This document shows, piece by piece, positions 38,404-48,710 of a DNA stretch of 64,000 nucleotides. This DNA is from Lachnospiraceae bacterium (GTDB taxonomy: Bacteria; Bacillota; Clostridia; Lachnospirales; Lachnospiraceae). The position numbers and the translations under genes were made by a program. Position 1 is the stretch's first letter. Each line of letters opens with the position of its first letter. A model generated the notes under the pieces. That model saw nothing but the letters and a program-made list of their open reading frames with translations, did no database searches and was not told the DNA's origin. The stretch spans positions 1 to 64,000 of the forward strand of contig JAILNS010000015.1 of the NCBI GenBank assembly GCA_024691305.1, written 5' to 3'.

Positions 38404-39831
38404 ATGGAAACAAAGAATGCATGGGAAACATATGACAAAAAGACAATGAAGCAGGTTGAGAAACTCTCTGTGGACTATATCGATTTTATCAGTGAGTGTA
38501 AGACCGAACGAGAGTGCACCGACAGGATAGTCAATATCATTGAGGCTGCAGGATATCGCGAGTTAAACGAACTTATCGACAAGGGAACCAAGCTAAAAGC
38601 CGGAGATAAGGTATACAGCGTTCAGATGAACAAATCGGTGGTCATGTTCAAGATCGGCAAAAGACCGCTCACCCATGGTTTAAATATCTTGGGCGCACAT
38701 ATAGATTCCCCGAGACTTGATATCAAGCAGAATCCTTTGTATGAGGATACCGGAGTTGCATACCTTGACACTCATTATTACGGCGGTGTCAAGAAATACC
38801 AGTGGGTTACCATACCGCTTGCACTTCACGGAGTAGTTGTAAAAAAAGACGGTACGACAATAGAACTGAATATCGGTGAGGAACCTGAAGATCCGGTATT
38901 CTTTGTATCAGACCTTCTTATACATCTTGCGGCAGATCAGCTTGAGAAAAAAGGCTCCAAGGTTATCGAGGGTGAAGCGCTTGATATCATCATAGGCAGC
39001 AAGCCCCTTGTTATTAATGACAAAAAGGACAAGTCAAAAGGAACTGAATCAAAAGAAAAACCCAAAGATCCGGTCAAAGCCGGAATCATTAAGATACTTA
39101 AGGATGAGTATGATTTTGAAGAAGAGGATTTCCTTTCTGCGGAACTTGAGGTAGTTCCCGCCGGCCGCGCAAGAGAAGCAGGATTTGACAGAAGTCTTAT
39201 CTTAGGCTACGGACATGATGATAGAGTATGTGCATATCCTTCCATGCTTGCGATGCTTGAGATCGGAGATGTTGATAAATGCGCATGCTGTATTCTTGTG
39301 GATAAAGAAGAGATCGGATCGGTCGGTGCAACGGGTATGCGTTCTCATTTCTTTGAAAATGCGGTATCCGAGGTAATGGAACTTACGGAAGGCTTTTCGG
39401 AACTCAAACTTAAGAGAGCACTTGCCGCATCCTGTATGTTAAGTTCGGATGTCAGCGCTGCTTTCGATCCTACTTATGCTTCCGCATTTGACAAGAAAAA
39501 TGCAGCTCATTTAGGACACGGACTTGTATTTAACAAATTTACCGGAGCAAGAGGAAAGTCCGGCTCGAACGATGCCAATGCGGAATATATCGCTCACTTG
39601 AGAGATATCCTTGATAAAAAGGGAGTTGCATATCAGACGGCGGAACTTGGCAAGGTCGATCAGGGAGGCGGTGGAACGATAGCTTATATCCTTGCGCTTT
39701 ACGGTATGAATGTTATCGATTCGGGCGTAGCTGTCCTTAATATGCATGCACCATGGGAGGCAATAAGCAAATGCGATCTGTATGAATCTCTTCAGGGATA
39801 TATCGCATTTCTTGAGTGCGCCGGAATGTAA
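38404..39831 (+). CDS. M18 family aminopeptidase
   Basis: 475 residues. Zinc ligands and catalytic residues are visible: His in GAHIDSPRLD, Asp in GYGHDDRVCAY, Glu pair in VDKEEIGSVGATG, Asp in LSSDVSAAFDP and His in NMHAPWEAISK. It removes N-terminal acidic or neutral residues and assembles as a tetrahedral dodecamer in the family. A Lys/Glu-rich insertion (about 202-222) is typical of clostridial members. It follows pheT by 26 bases. Confidence 0.93.
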   Translation: METKNAWETYDKKTMKQVEKLSVDYIDFISECKTERECTDRIVNIIEAAGYRELNELIDKGTKLKAGDKVYSVQMNKSVVMFKIGKRPLTHGLNILGAHIDSPRLDIKQNPLYEDTGVAYLDTHYYGGVKKYQWVTIPLALHGVVVKKDGTTIELNIGEEPEDPVFFVSDLLIHLAADQLEKKGSKVIEGEALDIIIGSKPLVINDKKDKSKGTESKEKPKDPVKAGIIKILKDEYDFEEEDFLSAELEVVPAGRAREAGFDRSLILGYGHDDRVCAYPSMLAMLEIGDVDKCACCILVDKEEIGSVGATGMRSHFFENAVSEVMELTEGFSELKLKRALAASCMLSSDVSAAFDPTYASAFDKKNAAHLGHGLVFNKFTGARGKSGSNDANAEYIAHLRDILDKKGVAYQTAELGKVDQGGGGTIAYILALYGMNVIDSGVAVLNMHAPWEAISKCDLYESLQGYIAFLECAGM

Positions 39832-39847
39832 ATACGAAAGGTGATCA

Positions 39848-40807
39848 ATGGAGAAGAAATATGCGCTTTTGATAGATGCGGAAAATGCTGATATCAAATA
39901 TTTAAGCAATATATTAAAGGAACTTAAAACGTACGGGAATGTAACTTATAAGCGAATGTACGGAGATTTTACTTCCTCTTCGATGCGTGAGTGGAATCAT
40001 AAGGCTCTTGATTATTCAATAGTTCCGATACAGCAGCCGCATTATTCAAAATATAAGAATGCAGCTGATATCATGCTTGTCATAGATGCAATGGATATAA
40101 TGTATAACAGGACCGTGGACGGATTTTGTATAGTATCCAATGATTCTGATTATACAAGGCTTGTAAACCGTCTGTGTGAGGCAGGGTATGAGGTCATAGG
40201 TATGGGTTCGAGCAATGCCTCAAAGACACTCAAAGCTGCCTGTACCGAGTTTAAGAACCTTGAAAAGATATTCTCTGATGATCTGGATGTTTCCGATGTT
40301 AAGCCTGCTCCCGCAAAGAGGGGTAAGAAGGCTTTAGAGACATACGAAGATGAGGATAAGGGCGATACCATAACTACGATAGACGAGATAAGGCAGTCTG
40401 TCATGAATATTGTTCAAAAGGATGAAAAAGCCGGACTTGGCGGTATTAAATCCACATTACAGAGACAGTTTTCGGATTTTGATGAACGTAACTACGGTTT
40501 TACAACTATCCGTAAGTTCATTGAAAGCATGAAGGATTTCCAGCTTGTCCAGGAAGACAGTTCCCTGTATGTGACTCTCAAACATCCTGATATAGATGAA
40601 GATGAGGTCAATCAGTACATAAGGAGCCTTCTTTTCAAAAAGCCATATGAACTGGGCGATCTCTCCAATAAGGTACATGAGAAGTACACGGGATTTGATC
40701 CTAAGAGCTATGGATATAATCAGTTTGGCAAATTTGTTTCGAATATCGATGGGGTAGTTGTCGTAAGAGATGCTAACAACAGTGCGATAGCTAAGTTGGA
40801 AGATTAG
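39848..40807 (+). CDS. NYN domain protein with two OST-HTH/LOTUS domains
   Basis: 319 residues: a NYN (PIN-like) nuclease domain at 1-150 (ALLIDAENADIKYLSNIL with the first Asp, AADIMLVIDAMDIM, VSNDSDYTRLVNRL with the late acidic pair), a linker, then two LOTUS winged-helix repeats (about 180-240, SVMNIVQKDEKAGLGGIKSTLQRQFSDFDERNYGF; about 250-318, YELGDLSNKVHEKYTGFDPKSYGYNQF). LOTUS domains bind RNA, including G-quadruplex RNA. The role is likely RNA decay; the target is unknown. It is spaced tightly with neighbours on both sides. Confidence 0.88.
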   Translation: MEKKYALLIDAENADIKYLSNILKELKTYGNVTYKRMYGDFTSSSMREWNHKALDYSIVPIQQPHYSKYKNAADIMLVIDAMDIMYNRTVDGFCIVSNDSDYTRLVNRLCEAGYEVIGMGSSNASKTLKAACTEFKNLEKIFSDDLDVSDVKPAPAKRGKKALETYEDEDKGDTITTIDEIRQSVMNIVQKDEKAGLGGIKSTLQRQFSDFDERNYGFTTIRKFIESMKDFQLVQEDSSLYVTLKHPDIDEDEVNQYIRSLLFKKPYELGDLSNKVHEKYTGFDPKSYGYNQFGKFVSNIDGVVVVRDANNSAIAKLED

Positions 40808-40826
40808 TTTTTTCGGGGGATTACAG

Positions 40827-41747
40827 ATGGCATATAATACGATGTCTTTTGATGAGAGACTCTCAGAGAACATCAAGAATTATAGTCTGGATACACTTTA
40901 TGACGAAAATGAAGTTATGAGACTCATAAAGCATCTGGCCAGGTTTGCGGGAGTAGAACTGATGCTCACCGACAGACATGGCGAGAAGGCTCTTGTATGC
41001 GGCGATTTTTCACATTTTGAGATCGATGTGGTGGGAGACCCCGGACGGAAGGTGCGTGTCCAGAACAGGACCATAGCTCATCTTTATGTAAAAGAAGACA
41101 GTATCGATATTTCACGTCATGAGGAAATATGCGAACTTGTCGATGATCTTGTGGATCTGCTGGCTTATCTTGGCGAACAGGTATACAGATATAAGGAGTC
41201 ATCCATCTATATCGATGAACTTGAGGGACAGGTCAAAGATAAGATAGCCAGAAGGAGTGATACCGAGAAGACGGATCCTCTCACTGGTGTGTTTAACAAG
41301 ACATATTTTGATAAACGCGTATCGATAATAGACAGGTCGGAGGTGGCTCCGGTTGCCGTAATAGAAGCCAATATAAATGACTGGAAGATAGCAAACGATA
41401 ATTACGGCGATGAGGCTTCCGATAAACTGATAAAGATCATAGCTGACATCATAAAAAAAGAAGCTAAAGATGAGTATGTGATAGGAAGGATAGACGGGGA
41501 TGTATTCATAATCCTTATCCCGATCCCGGAAGACGGCGAAGCGGAAGATTATGTAAACCGCATTCAGAAAGCTTGTAACGATCACGAGGATCCGTATCTT
41601 ACACCTTCTATCGCATGCGGACTTGTATATAAGGAAAACGTGGAAGAGAAGATATATGATAAGATCTCCGATGCAGAGTACCTTATGTTTGAAAATAAAA
41701 TAGAAATAAAAGCCTCACCCGAATACCGGGCAAGGCTTGGTAAATGA
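40827..41747 (+). CDS. GGDEF-fold protein with degenerate active site
   Basis: 306 residues. The N-terminal ~140 residues form a GAF-like sensor (FAGVELMLTDRHGEKALVCGDFSHFEI) followed by a helix. The GGDEF-fold domain starts at KTDPLTGVFNKTYF, but the signature loop reads RIDGDVF near residue 222 instead of GGDEF, so cyclase activity is doubtful. It may bind GTP or cyclic di-GMP as an effector. It lies 19 bases after the NYN-LOTUS gene. The last codons overlap the glmM terminator on the other strand. Confidence 0.82.
   Translation: MAYNTMSFDERLSENIKNYSLDTLYDENEVMRLIKHLARFAGVELMLTDRHGEKALVCGDFSHFEIDVVGDPGRKVRVQNRTIAHLYVKEDSIDISRHEEICELVDDLVDLLAYLGEQVYRYKESSIYIDELEGQVKDKIARRSDTEKTDPLTGVFNKTYFDKRVSIIDRSEVAPVAVIEANINDWKIANDNYGDEASDKLIKIIADIIKKEAKDEYVIGRIDGDVFIILIPIPEDGEAEDYVNRIQKACNDHEDPYLTPSIACGLVYKENVEEKIYDKISDAEYLMFENKIEIKASPEYRARLGK
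41696..41738 (-). terminator. glmM terminator embedded in the GGDEF gene
   Basis: On the minus strand AAGCCT and CCCG arms pair with CGGG and AGGCTT around a small loop, followed by TTTATTTCTATTTT. The structure lies inside the last codons of the convergent gene. Confidence 0.75.
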
Positions 41748-41760
41748 TATATATTTATAT

Positions 41761-43083
41761 TCAGATACTGTCTACGACTGCTTTTGCTTCATCTATTATC
41801 CTGTCGCAGTCTGCTTCGCTTCCTGCTTCCGCCATGATACGGATAAGGGGTTCCGTTCCCGATTTACGAAGAAGCAGACGTCCGCTGCCGTCTAGCTTTT
41901 TGTTGGTCTCTTCTATATAAGACTGCACCTTGGGATCGTTCATGATCCTGTCCTTATCTGTGACGGCTACATTTACGAGTTTTTGGGGAAGGATCTTTAA
42001 GCCAAGCGGAAGAGCTGACGCAAAGGTCTTCTTGTTGACCAGGATCTCGGTAACTATTATCGCCGTGAGTATACCGTCTCCGGTATTGGCATATTTAGAT
42101 ATTATTATATGCCCTGACTGTTCGCCGCCTATCTGATAACCGTGTTCCGTAAGTTCGGCAGCTACGTATTTGTCGCCGACATCGGTTATCACAACTTCTA
42201 TGTCATTTGCTTTTAGGGCATTTATAAGACCGAGATTACTCATGACCGTTATGACAGCTTTATTTCCGGTTAATTTTCCCTGCTCCTTTAACATATTTGC
42301 GATGATATATATGATGTAATCACCGTCCATGACTTCGCCTTTTTCATTAACGGCAATACATCTGTCTGCATCTCCGTCGAATGCAAAGCCGATATCGAGA
42401 CCCTTTTCAACGACAAAATTCTGTAAGGCTTCTATATGCGTGGATCCGCAGCCTCTGTTAATATTCTTGCCGTCCGGCTGGTCGGATATAACATAGGTAT
42501 CTGCACCGAGCATTGTAAATACGTTCTTTGCAATTGTGGAAGATGCGCCGTTTGCACAGTCTAAACCGATCTTATAGCCTCTGAAACTGTTCTCGGGAAT
42601 TGAAGCCAGATGACCGATGTATGAATTACGTCCTGCGAGATAATCTATACATCTTCCTGTCTCTTCACTTACGGGGATCGTTCTGATACCGTCTATATAA
42701 TCCTCTATCTCAGAAAGGAATTCTTCGTTCATTTTGTTTCCGTCGGTATCGATTATCTTGATTCCGTTATCATGATAAGGATTGTGGCTTGCGGTGATCA
42801 TGATACCGCAGTCGAATTTTTCACGTTTTGTAATATATGAAACGCTGGGAGTCGTCGTTACATGCATGATATAAACATCGGCACCTGATGAGGTGATACC
42901 TGCACAAAGCCCGTATTCGAGCATATAACTTGAACGCCTGGTGTCTTTACCTATCACGATCCTTGCAGGGTTCTGGTCTTTGGAAAAATACCATCCTATA
43001 TACTGACCGATCTTTATTGCATGTTCTACGGTAAGATCCTTATTGATACGGCCTCTGAAGCCGTCGGTTCCGAAATATTTCAT
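41761..43083 (-). CDS. glmM: phosphoglucosamine mutase
   Basis: 440 residues; converts glucosamine-6-phosphate to glucosamine-1-phosphate for peptidoglycan. It starts KYFGTDGFRGRIN. The phosphoserine loop is TASHNPYHDNGIKI (about 98), the metal loop FDGDADRCIAV (about 237), the sugar loop GGEQSGHII, and the phosphate loop RKSGTEPLIRIMAE. Slightly shorter than Bacillus GlmM (~448). Divergent from groESL. Confidence 0.94.
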   Translation of the reverse strand: MKYFGTDGFRGRINKDLTVEHAIKIGQYIGWYFSKDQNPARIVIGKDTRRSSYMLEYGLCAGITSSGADVYIMHVTTTPSVSYITKREKFDCGIMITASHNPYHDNGIKIIDTDGNKMNEEFLSEIEDYIDGIRTIPVSEETGRCIDYLAGRNSYIGHLASIPENSFRGYKIGLDCANGASSTIAKNVFTMLGADTYVISDQPDGKNINRGCGSTHIEALQNFVVEKGLDIGFAFDGDADRCIAVNEKGEVMDGDYIIYIIANMLKEQGKLTGNKAVITVMSNLGLINALKANDIEVVITDVGDKYVAAELTEHGYQIGGEQSGHIIISKYANTGDGILTAIIVTEILVNKKTFASALPLGLKILPQKLVNVAVTDKDRIMNDPKVQSYIEETNKKLDGSGRLLLRKSGTEPLIRIMAEAGSEADCDRIIDEAKAVVDSI

Positions 43084-43246
43084 ATCGTTTCTCCATATAT
43101 GTTTATTGTTTGTATCGTACCTATCGCATTATAGCACATACTTTATTTTGATAGGTAGATAAGTGCCCTATTTATTTAAATAATTAACGAATGATAATAA
43201 ATGATAAAAAAATAATAAAGTTGTGGAAATTGGAAACAATGGGTAG

Positions 43247-43252
43247 TATAAT
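43247..43252 (+). promoter_or_regulatory. groESL -10 element
   Basis: TATAAT sits 12 bases before the CIRCE element; the best -35 at 17-bp spacing is only TGGAAA. Confidence 0.55.
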
Positions 43253-43264
43253 ACGATTTAGTTG

Positions 43265-43291
43265 TTAGCAATCGACCAAGTAGAGTGCTAA
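43265..43291. promoter_or_regulatory. CIRCE operator (HrcA site)
   Basis: TTAGCAATC, nine bases, GAGTGCTAA. The consensus is TTAGCACTC-N9-GAGTGCTAA, so the left arm has one mismatch. It lies at the expected start of the groESL transcript, so heat-shock control by HrcA is expected. Confidence 0.93.
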
Positions 43292-43350
43292 CAAGCACAG
43301 GTCGATAAGTAACAGACATATATCAGTGATCATATAAGGAGGCAACAAAG

Positions 43351-43635
43351 ATGAAACTTGTTCCATTAGGTGACAGAGTAGTATTAAAACAGCTTATCGC
43401 TGAGGAGACTACCAAATCAGGTATCGTTCTTCCCGGTCAGAATAAGGAGAAACCCCAGCAGGCTGAGGTTATAGCAGTAGGTCCTGGCGGTGTGGTTGAC
43501 GGAAAAGAGATCAAGATGGAAGTAAAAGTCGGTGATAACGTTATCTATTCCAAGTATTCGGGAACAGAAGTCAAGGTAGATGAAGAAGAGTATATCATTG
43601 TTAAGCAGAATGATATCCTTGCGATCATCGAGTGA
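43351..43635 (+). CDS. groES: co-chaperonin GroES
   Basis: 94 residues, MKLVPLGDRVVLKQLIAEETTKSGIVLPG with the mobile loop and a C-terminal EEEYIIVKQNDILAIIE. It caps the GroEL chamber. AAGGAGG precedes the ATG. Confidence 0.98.
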   Translation: MKLVPLGDRVVLKQLIAEETTKSGIVLPGQNKEKPQQAEVIAVGPGGVVDGKEIKMEVKVGDNVIYSKYSGTEVKVDEEEYIIVKQNDILAIIE

Positions 43636-43646
43636 TAATATCTTAG

Positions 43647-45290
<1,644 letters not shown>

Positions 45291-45308
45291 AAATAAAGGC
45301 GGATAAAA

Positions 45309-46103
45309 GTGACGGAAAATTCCAAGATAGTATTTTTTGATATAGACGGTACTCTCTGGGATTCATCCAACATAATTCCCCAATCAGCCAAAGAGGCCAT
45401 CAAAAGGCTTCAGGAAAACGGACACAGAGCCTATATCAACAGCGGAAGGACAAGAGGATTCATCCGAAGTCGTGAGCTGCTTGATATAGGCTTTGACGGT
45501 ATTGTATGCGGATGTGGGACTATGATAGAGATGGGTTCCGATATTAAGTATTTATATGAGATACCCAAACCTCAGGTCGAAGAAACGCTGAATGTCCTTA
45601 GAAAAAACGATGTCCATGCAATTCTTGAAGGCCGCAGATACTTATATTTCGACGTGGATTATTTTAAGAGCCAGAAAAAGGGCGAGAAGATCCTTAACGA
45701 CATGTGTGAGGATGCAAGAAGCATCGATGAAGAATGGGGTAGATGGGAAATCTCGAAAATGTCCTGTGTAATGACTTCGGAGGAGAGTCTCCAGAATCTC
45801 AGATCTGCGCTTAGCAGCGATTATACGTTTATGACTCACAGTATGGAGATATCCGAACTGGTTCCGATCGGCTTTAACAAGGGTACCGGGATACAGAAGG
45901 TTTGTGAGCTTACAGGTACAGACATTTCCGATACATTTGCTTTTGGCGATTCAATAAACGATGTTGATATGATGCGTACGGCCGGAGTCAGTATAGCTAT
46001 GGGAAACGGTACGGACGAGATAAAACGAATGTGTGATATGGTGACAGATTCGTTATATGATGACGGTATATATAATGCATGCAAAAAAATAGGCCTGATC
46101 TGA
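45309..46103 (+). CDS. Cof-type HAD hydrolase
   Basis: 264 residues from a GTG start. HAD motif I is FFDIDGTLWDSSN, motif II INSGRT, the cap is type C2 (about 85-180), and motif IV is FAFGDSINDVDMM. Family members dephosphorylate sugar phosphates or FMN. It follows groEL by 18 bases and may be carried on the same transcript. Confidence 0.88.
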   Translation: MTENSKIVFFDIDGTLWDSSNIIPQSAKEAIKRLQENGHRAYINSGRTRGFIRSRELLDIGFDGIVCGCGTMIEMGSDIKYLYEIPKPQVEETLNVLRKNDVHAILEGRRYLYFDVDYFKSQKKGEKILNDMCEDARSIDEEWGRWEISKMSCVMTSEESLQNLRSALSSDYTFMTHSMEISELVPIGFNKGTGIQKVCELTGTDISDTFAFGDSINDVDMMRTAGVSIAMGNGTDEIKRMCDMVTDSLYDDGIYNACKKIGLI

Positions 46104-46116
46104 TGATCAGGCCTTT
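46091..46116. terminator. bidirectional terminator with embedded stop codon
   Basis: AGGCCTGATC/GATCAGGCCT with a TGA-containing loop; the HAD stop codon lies in the hairpin. T-rich tails occur on both strands (TTTAATT and, in reverse, ATTTTTTT), so it also ends the DtxR-type gene. Confidence 0.9.
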
Positions 46117-46127
46117 AATTATGGATA

Positions 46128-46496
46128 TTAAAGCATAGAGGTTATGACGCCCTTGATAGCCTCGAAACTTTCTTTGCTTACACAGTGTTCGATCCTGCAG
46201 GCATCATCAACGGCGATCTCTTCATCTACACCGAGTTTTATAAGCCATTTGGAGAGAAGATCATGTCTTTCGTAGATCATCTCGGCTATGGCCTTTCCTT
46301 CTTCAGTAAGCGTTATAAAACCTTCTTCGCTTACTTTTATATGATTTTTTTCACGAAGATTCTTCATTGCGACCGAAACACTTGACTTCTTAAAGCCCAT
46401 TTCATTGGCAATGTCTACGGATCTTACTACCGGTTTGTTCTTGCTTAAGATAAGAATGGTTTCCAAATAATCTTCTGATGATTCGTTGCTTTTCAT
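46128..46496 (-). CDS. DtxR-family metal-dependent regulator
   Basis: 122 residues from an ATG with GGAGAT upstream (the ORF track extends to a TTG). The winged HTH is at about 10-60 (SVDIANEMGFKKSSVSVAMKNLREKNHI) and the dimerisation/metal domain at 60-122 (ERHDLLSKWLIKLGV, DACRIEHCVSKESFEAI). No SH3-like third domain, so it is MntR/IdeR-like in the short form. The metal ligands fit manganese or iron sensing; the regulon is not visible nearby. Confidence 0.85.
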   Translation of the reverse strand: MKSNESSEDYLETILILSKNKPVVRSVDIANEMGFKKSSVSVAMKNLREKNHIKVSEEGFITLTEEGKAIAEMIYERHDLLSKWLIKLGVDEEIAVDDACRIEHCVSKESFEAIKGVITSML

Positions 46497-46613
46497 TGTG
46501 ATTATCTCCAATACCTGATGTTACATAGAATATAATGTCATACCAAGTTGTCTTAAAAATTATAGCACAAATACCGCTACCATGCACCCTTCGTTTTGTG
46601 ATAAGATAGGCGT

Positions 46614-46991
46614 ATGGACAACACACAGAATACTTATGAAAAAAAAGAGATCGTATACAGTTCCACCATGGGAATATGCATCGTATCCGACGTTACCAAA
46701 CTTTCGGCGGACAAGAATACACCTCCGGTACCCTATTATGTACTTAAGTCTTATTATGACAAGACTCATGTTGCTTATATCCCGGTAGAACACCATGAGG
46801 TCGAACTGCGAAGACTCATGGATGAAGATACGGCTAAGGAAGCTTTCGAAGAACTAAAGAAAGCCTACGCAGCAGATGAAGATCATGTACCGGATGAACT
46901 TAAGATCGGAGAGCTGGCTTATATTATGAAGGTTAAGCCCGAAGAACTGAAGGTCATGGCGGGAGCTAAACAGGATACCGAAGAAATATAG
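46614..46991 (+). CDS. CarD/CdnL-like RNA polymerase-binding protein
   Basis: 125 residues. The first ~70 resemble a CarD/TRCF RNA-polymerase-interaction domain (EIVYSSTMGICIVSDVTKL...PYYVLKSYYDKTHVAYIPVEHHEVELRRLMD); the C-terminal helices are shorter than in full CarD. Divergent from the DtxR-type gene. Probably a transcription initiation factor; assignment moderate. Confidence 0.6.
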   Translation: MDNTQNTYEKKEIVYSSTMGICIVSDVTKLSADKNTPPVPYYVLKSYYDKTHVAYIPVEHHEVELRRLMDEDTAKEAFEELKKAYAADEDHVPDELKIGELAYIMKVKPEELKVMAGAKQDTEEI

Positions 46992-47003
46992 CAGGGAACG
47001 GTT

Positions 47004-47402
47004 TTGGCAGATATTAAACTTACCAGAGAACAGGTCGATCAGGCAGCGAAAGAGTGGGCATATGCTCTGTGCGAATGCGCCGGAGAGACTAAAGAATATG
47101 CAGAGGCTTTTTTTGAGAGGATAACCTCTTCCGAGGGAGTGTACGGTGAATTTGTTCATTATATGCTCACGCAGGATTTTGCCTGCACGTATTCCATAGA
47201 AGGAGTTACGATCGTAGATATCATGGTATGGCAGATAGATCTTTTTAAGGCCGGAATGGATACCGCAAGAGCACAAAGAGATAATCCGGACAAGATGCTT
47301 CTTAGTGCTTTCGTGACCATGCTTGATATGGAGGACGATCCGGATACAGTTTTATCTGCATACCGCAGTGATACCGGGACCGATTATCCCGGAAAATACT
47401 GA
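47004..47402 (+). CDS. hypothetical protein, 132 residues
   Basis: It begins at a TTG with AGGGA upstream, 12 bases after the CarD-like gene, so the two are probably an operon. It is an all-helical acidic protein (EQVDQAAKEWAYALCECAGETKEYAEAFFERI) with no membrane segment and no motif I recognise. Confidence 0.6.
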   Translation: MADIKLTREQVDQAAKEWAYALCECAGETKEYAEAFFERITSSEGVYGEFVHYMLTQDFACTYSIEGVTIVDIMVWQIDLFKAGMDTARAQRDNPDKMLLSAFVTMLDMEDDPDTVLSAYRSDTGTDYPGKY

Positions 47403-47460
47403 CATTTTCCATATCATATCTTACAAAAATCATTTCACAAAAGAAAAATGTAAAATATAG

Positions 47461-47489
47461 TTGACATTATTCCAGCGATGCGTTATTAT
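47461..47489 (+). promoter_or_regulatory. strong sigma-A promoter
   Basis: TTGACA, 17 bases, TATTAT, upstream of the membrane protein/Xre pair. The ~95-base leader has a small hairpin CGGCC-GAAG-GGCCG just before the AAGGAG ribosome site. Confidence 0.75.
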
Positions 47490-47585
47490 ACTTATGAAAG
47501 GTAAATGACGCGTCGCCTTTTAGTATGAGAAACAATAAACAATACGCAACCGGCCGAAGGGCCGCAAGAGAATAAGGAGACAACC

Positions 47586-48116
47586 ATGAATGTATTTTTA
47601 TCATACGGAGTTATTGTAGGAATTCTTGTAGGAATAATAATCGCGATCGTATTACTTAAGATGGCGAATACCGATCATAAGGTAAAGACAGAGTACGATG
47701 AGAGACAGGAAGCGATAAGAGGGAAAGCATATTGTTATTCTTTTTATACCACGGTCATCTATGAAGTGCTGATGATCATGTTATCGATGGCTGAGATCGA
47801 ATTACCCATAGAAGATTATATCCTTCATTTCGGAGGAATATTTGCCGGATGTCTGGTGCTTTGTGTTTACAGTATATGGCACGGTGTTTACTGGGGACTC
47901 AATAACGATCATAGGAGATACATGATAGTGATCGCAATCTGTATCGTATTAAACATGATCCCCGTAATAGGCATTTTCAGAGGCAATCTTTTCAGTGAAA
48001 ACGGTAAGATCGGAATGCCGATGTTAAATGTCATGGTACTTATCATGCTTATAGTTGTATGTGCAGAACTTTTGATAAAGAAATCTATGGATAAGAAAAA
48101 CGCAGAGGAGGACTGA
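47586..48116 (+). CDS. four-helix membrane protein paired with an Xre regulator
   Basis: 176 residues with four hydrophobic segments (about 5-24, 50-68, 82-102, 115-170 region) and a conserved KTEYDERQEAIRGKAY motif after the first helix, as in DUF2178-like membrane proteins that are commonly followed by a small Xre gene. The two may form a sensor and regulator pair. Function unknown. Confidence 0.7.
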   Translation: MNVFLSYGVIVGILVGIIIAIVLLKMANTDHKVKTEYDERQEAIRGKAYCYSFYTTVIYEVLMIMLSMAEIELPIEDYILHFGGIFAGCLVLCVYSIWHGVYWGLNNDHRRYMIVIAICIVLNMIPVIGIFRGNLFSENGKIGMPMLNVMVLIMLIVVCAELLIKKSMDKKNAEED

Positions 48117-48118
48117 AT

Positions 48119-48316
48119 ATGAAAAATCTCAGACTAAAATCAGCCCGTGCAGCAAAGGATCTTTCCCAGGATGAGCTTGCAAAACTCTGCGGTGTATCAA
48201 GACAGACCATGAGTGCCATAGAAAAGGGAGATTATAACCCGACAATAAACTTATGTATATCGATATGTAAGGCTTTGGATAAAACTCTTGATGACCTGTT
48301 CTGGGAAGAAGAGTAG
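48119..48316 (+). CDS. small Xre-family HTH regulator
   Basis: 65 residues, LRLKSARAAKDLSQDELAKLCGVSRQTMSAIEKGDYNPTINL, a complete HTH_3 domain with a short DDLFWEEE tail typical of the YozG/Xre minis. It starts 2 bases after the membrane protein and probably controls the pair. Confidence 0.9.
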   Translation: MKNLRLKSARAAKDLSQDELAKLCGVSRQTMSAIEKGDYNPTINLCISICKALDKTLDDLFWEEE

Positions 48317-48351
48317 AAGTGTTTTAATAAAAAATGTTTGACAAAAAATGT

Positions 48352-48380
48352 TTGACATTTGTTTCGATAAGCGTTATGAT
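48352..48380 (+). promoter_or_regulatory. tRNA-Leu promoter with duplicated -35
   Basis: TTGACA, 17 bases, TATGAT, 23 bases before the tRNA. A 15-base unit AAAAAATGTTTGACA occurs twice with a 14-base period (48329 and 48343), so there are two -35-like boxes. Confidence 0.75.
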
Positions 48381-48403
48381 ATCACTTGCGTCTGATGATG
48401 CAT

Positions 48404-48487
48404 GCGGAAGTGCTGGAACTGGCAGACAGGCTAGACTAAGGATCTAGTGTTGGAAACGACGTGAGGGTTCAAGTCCCTTCTTCCGCA
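48404..48487 (+). tRNA. tRNA-Leu(AAG)
   Basis: 84 nt class II tRNA with acceptor GCGGAAG/CTTCCGC, a long variable arm (TGTTGGAAACGACG) and T loop GGTTCAAGTCC. The anticodon stem CTAGA/TCTAG encloses CTAAGGA, giving anticodon AAG (A34, presumably converted to inosine). Its 3' end is the integration site of the downstream element. Confidence 0.9.
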
Positions 48488-48492
48488 GTAAG
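48471..48492 (+). repeat. attL core repeat
   Basis: 22 bases starting AAGTCCCTTC, identical to 58727-58748. It covers the T-arm side and acceptor end of tRNA-Leu plus GTAAG, so the tRNA remains whole after insertion. Confidence 0.92.
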
Positions 48493-48496
48493 TTTT

Positions 48497-48536
48497 AAGG
48501 CTGTTCGTGTAATTGCACTGACAGCCTTTATTTATT
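48497..48536 (+). terminator. element-supplied tRNA terminator
   Basis: AAGGCTGT pairs with ACAGCCTT (8 bp, with a short inner GTG/CAC), followed by TATTTATT. It lies immediately inside attL and replaces the tRNA terminator now displaced beyond attR. Confidence 0.75.
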
Positions 48537-48619
48537 GTATTTACGCGGGTTTCACTTCCTTCACTTTATTTATAACTCTTTACCTGATTGCATCTATATA
48601 CACCCTTTTTCGGTCAAAA

Positions 48620-48640
48620 AGTTGTCAAAAAGGTTGTCAA
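48620..48640 (+). repeat. left arm-type repeat
   Basis: AGTTGTCAAA followed by AAGGTTGTCAA. It matches the right-end copy at 58668 in 20 of 21 positions, same orientation. Each copy is itself a double of TTGTCAA. Confidence 0.75.
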
Positions 48641-48710
48641 AAAGAAGGTCAGAAACCTCGCATGAATACTGAAGATTCCGGGAATCGTTATTCTATAATA
48701 CTTTGCTGAA

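Noticed and set aside
24205-43279. 13-base AGCAATCGACCAA shared by the activase upstream region and the CIRCE region
   Set aside because: The second half of CIRCE is missing at 24205 and the shared part includes the variable CIRCE spacer; chance is likely.
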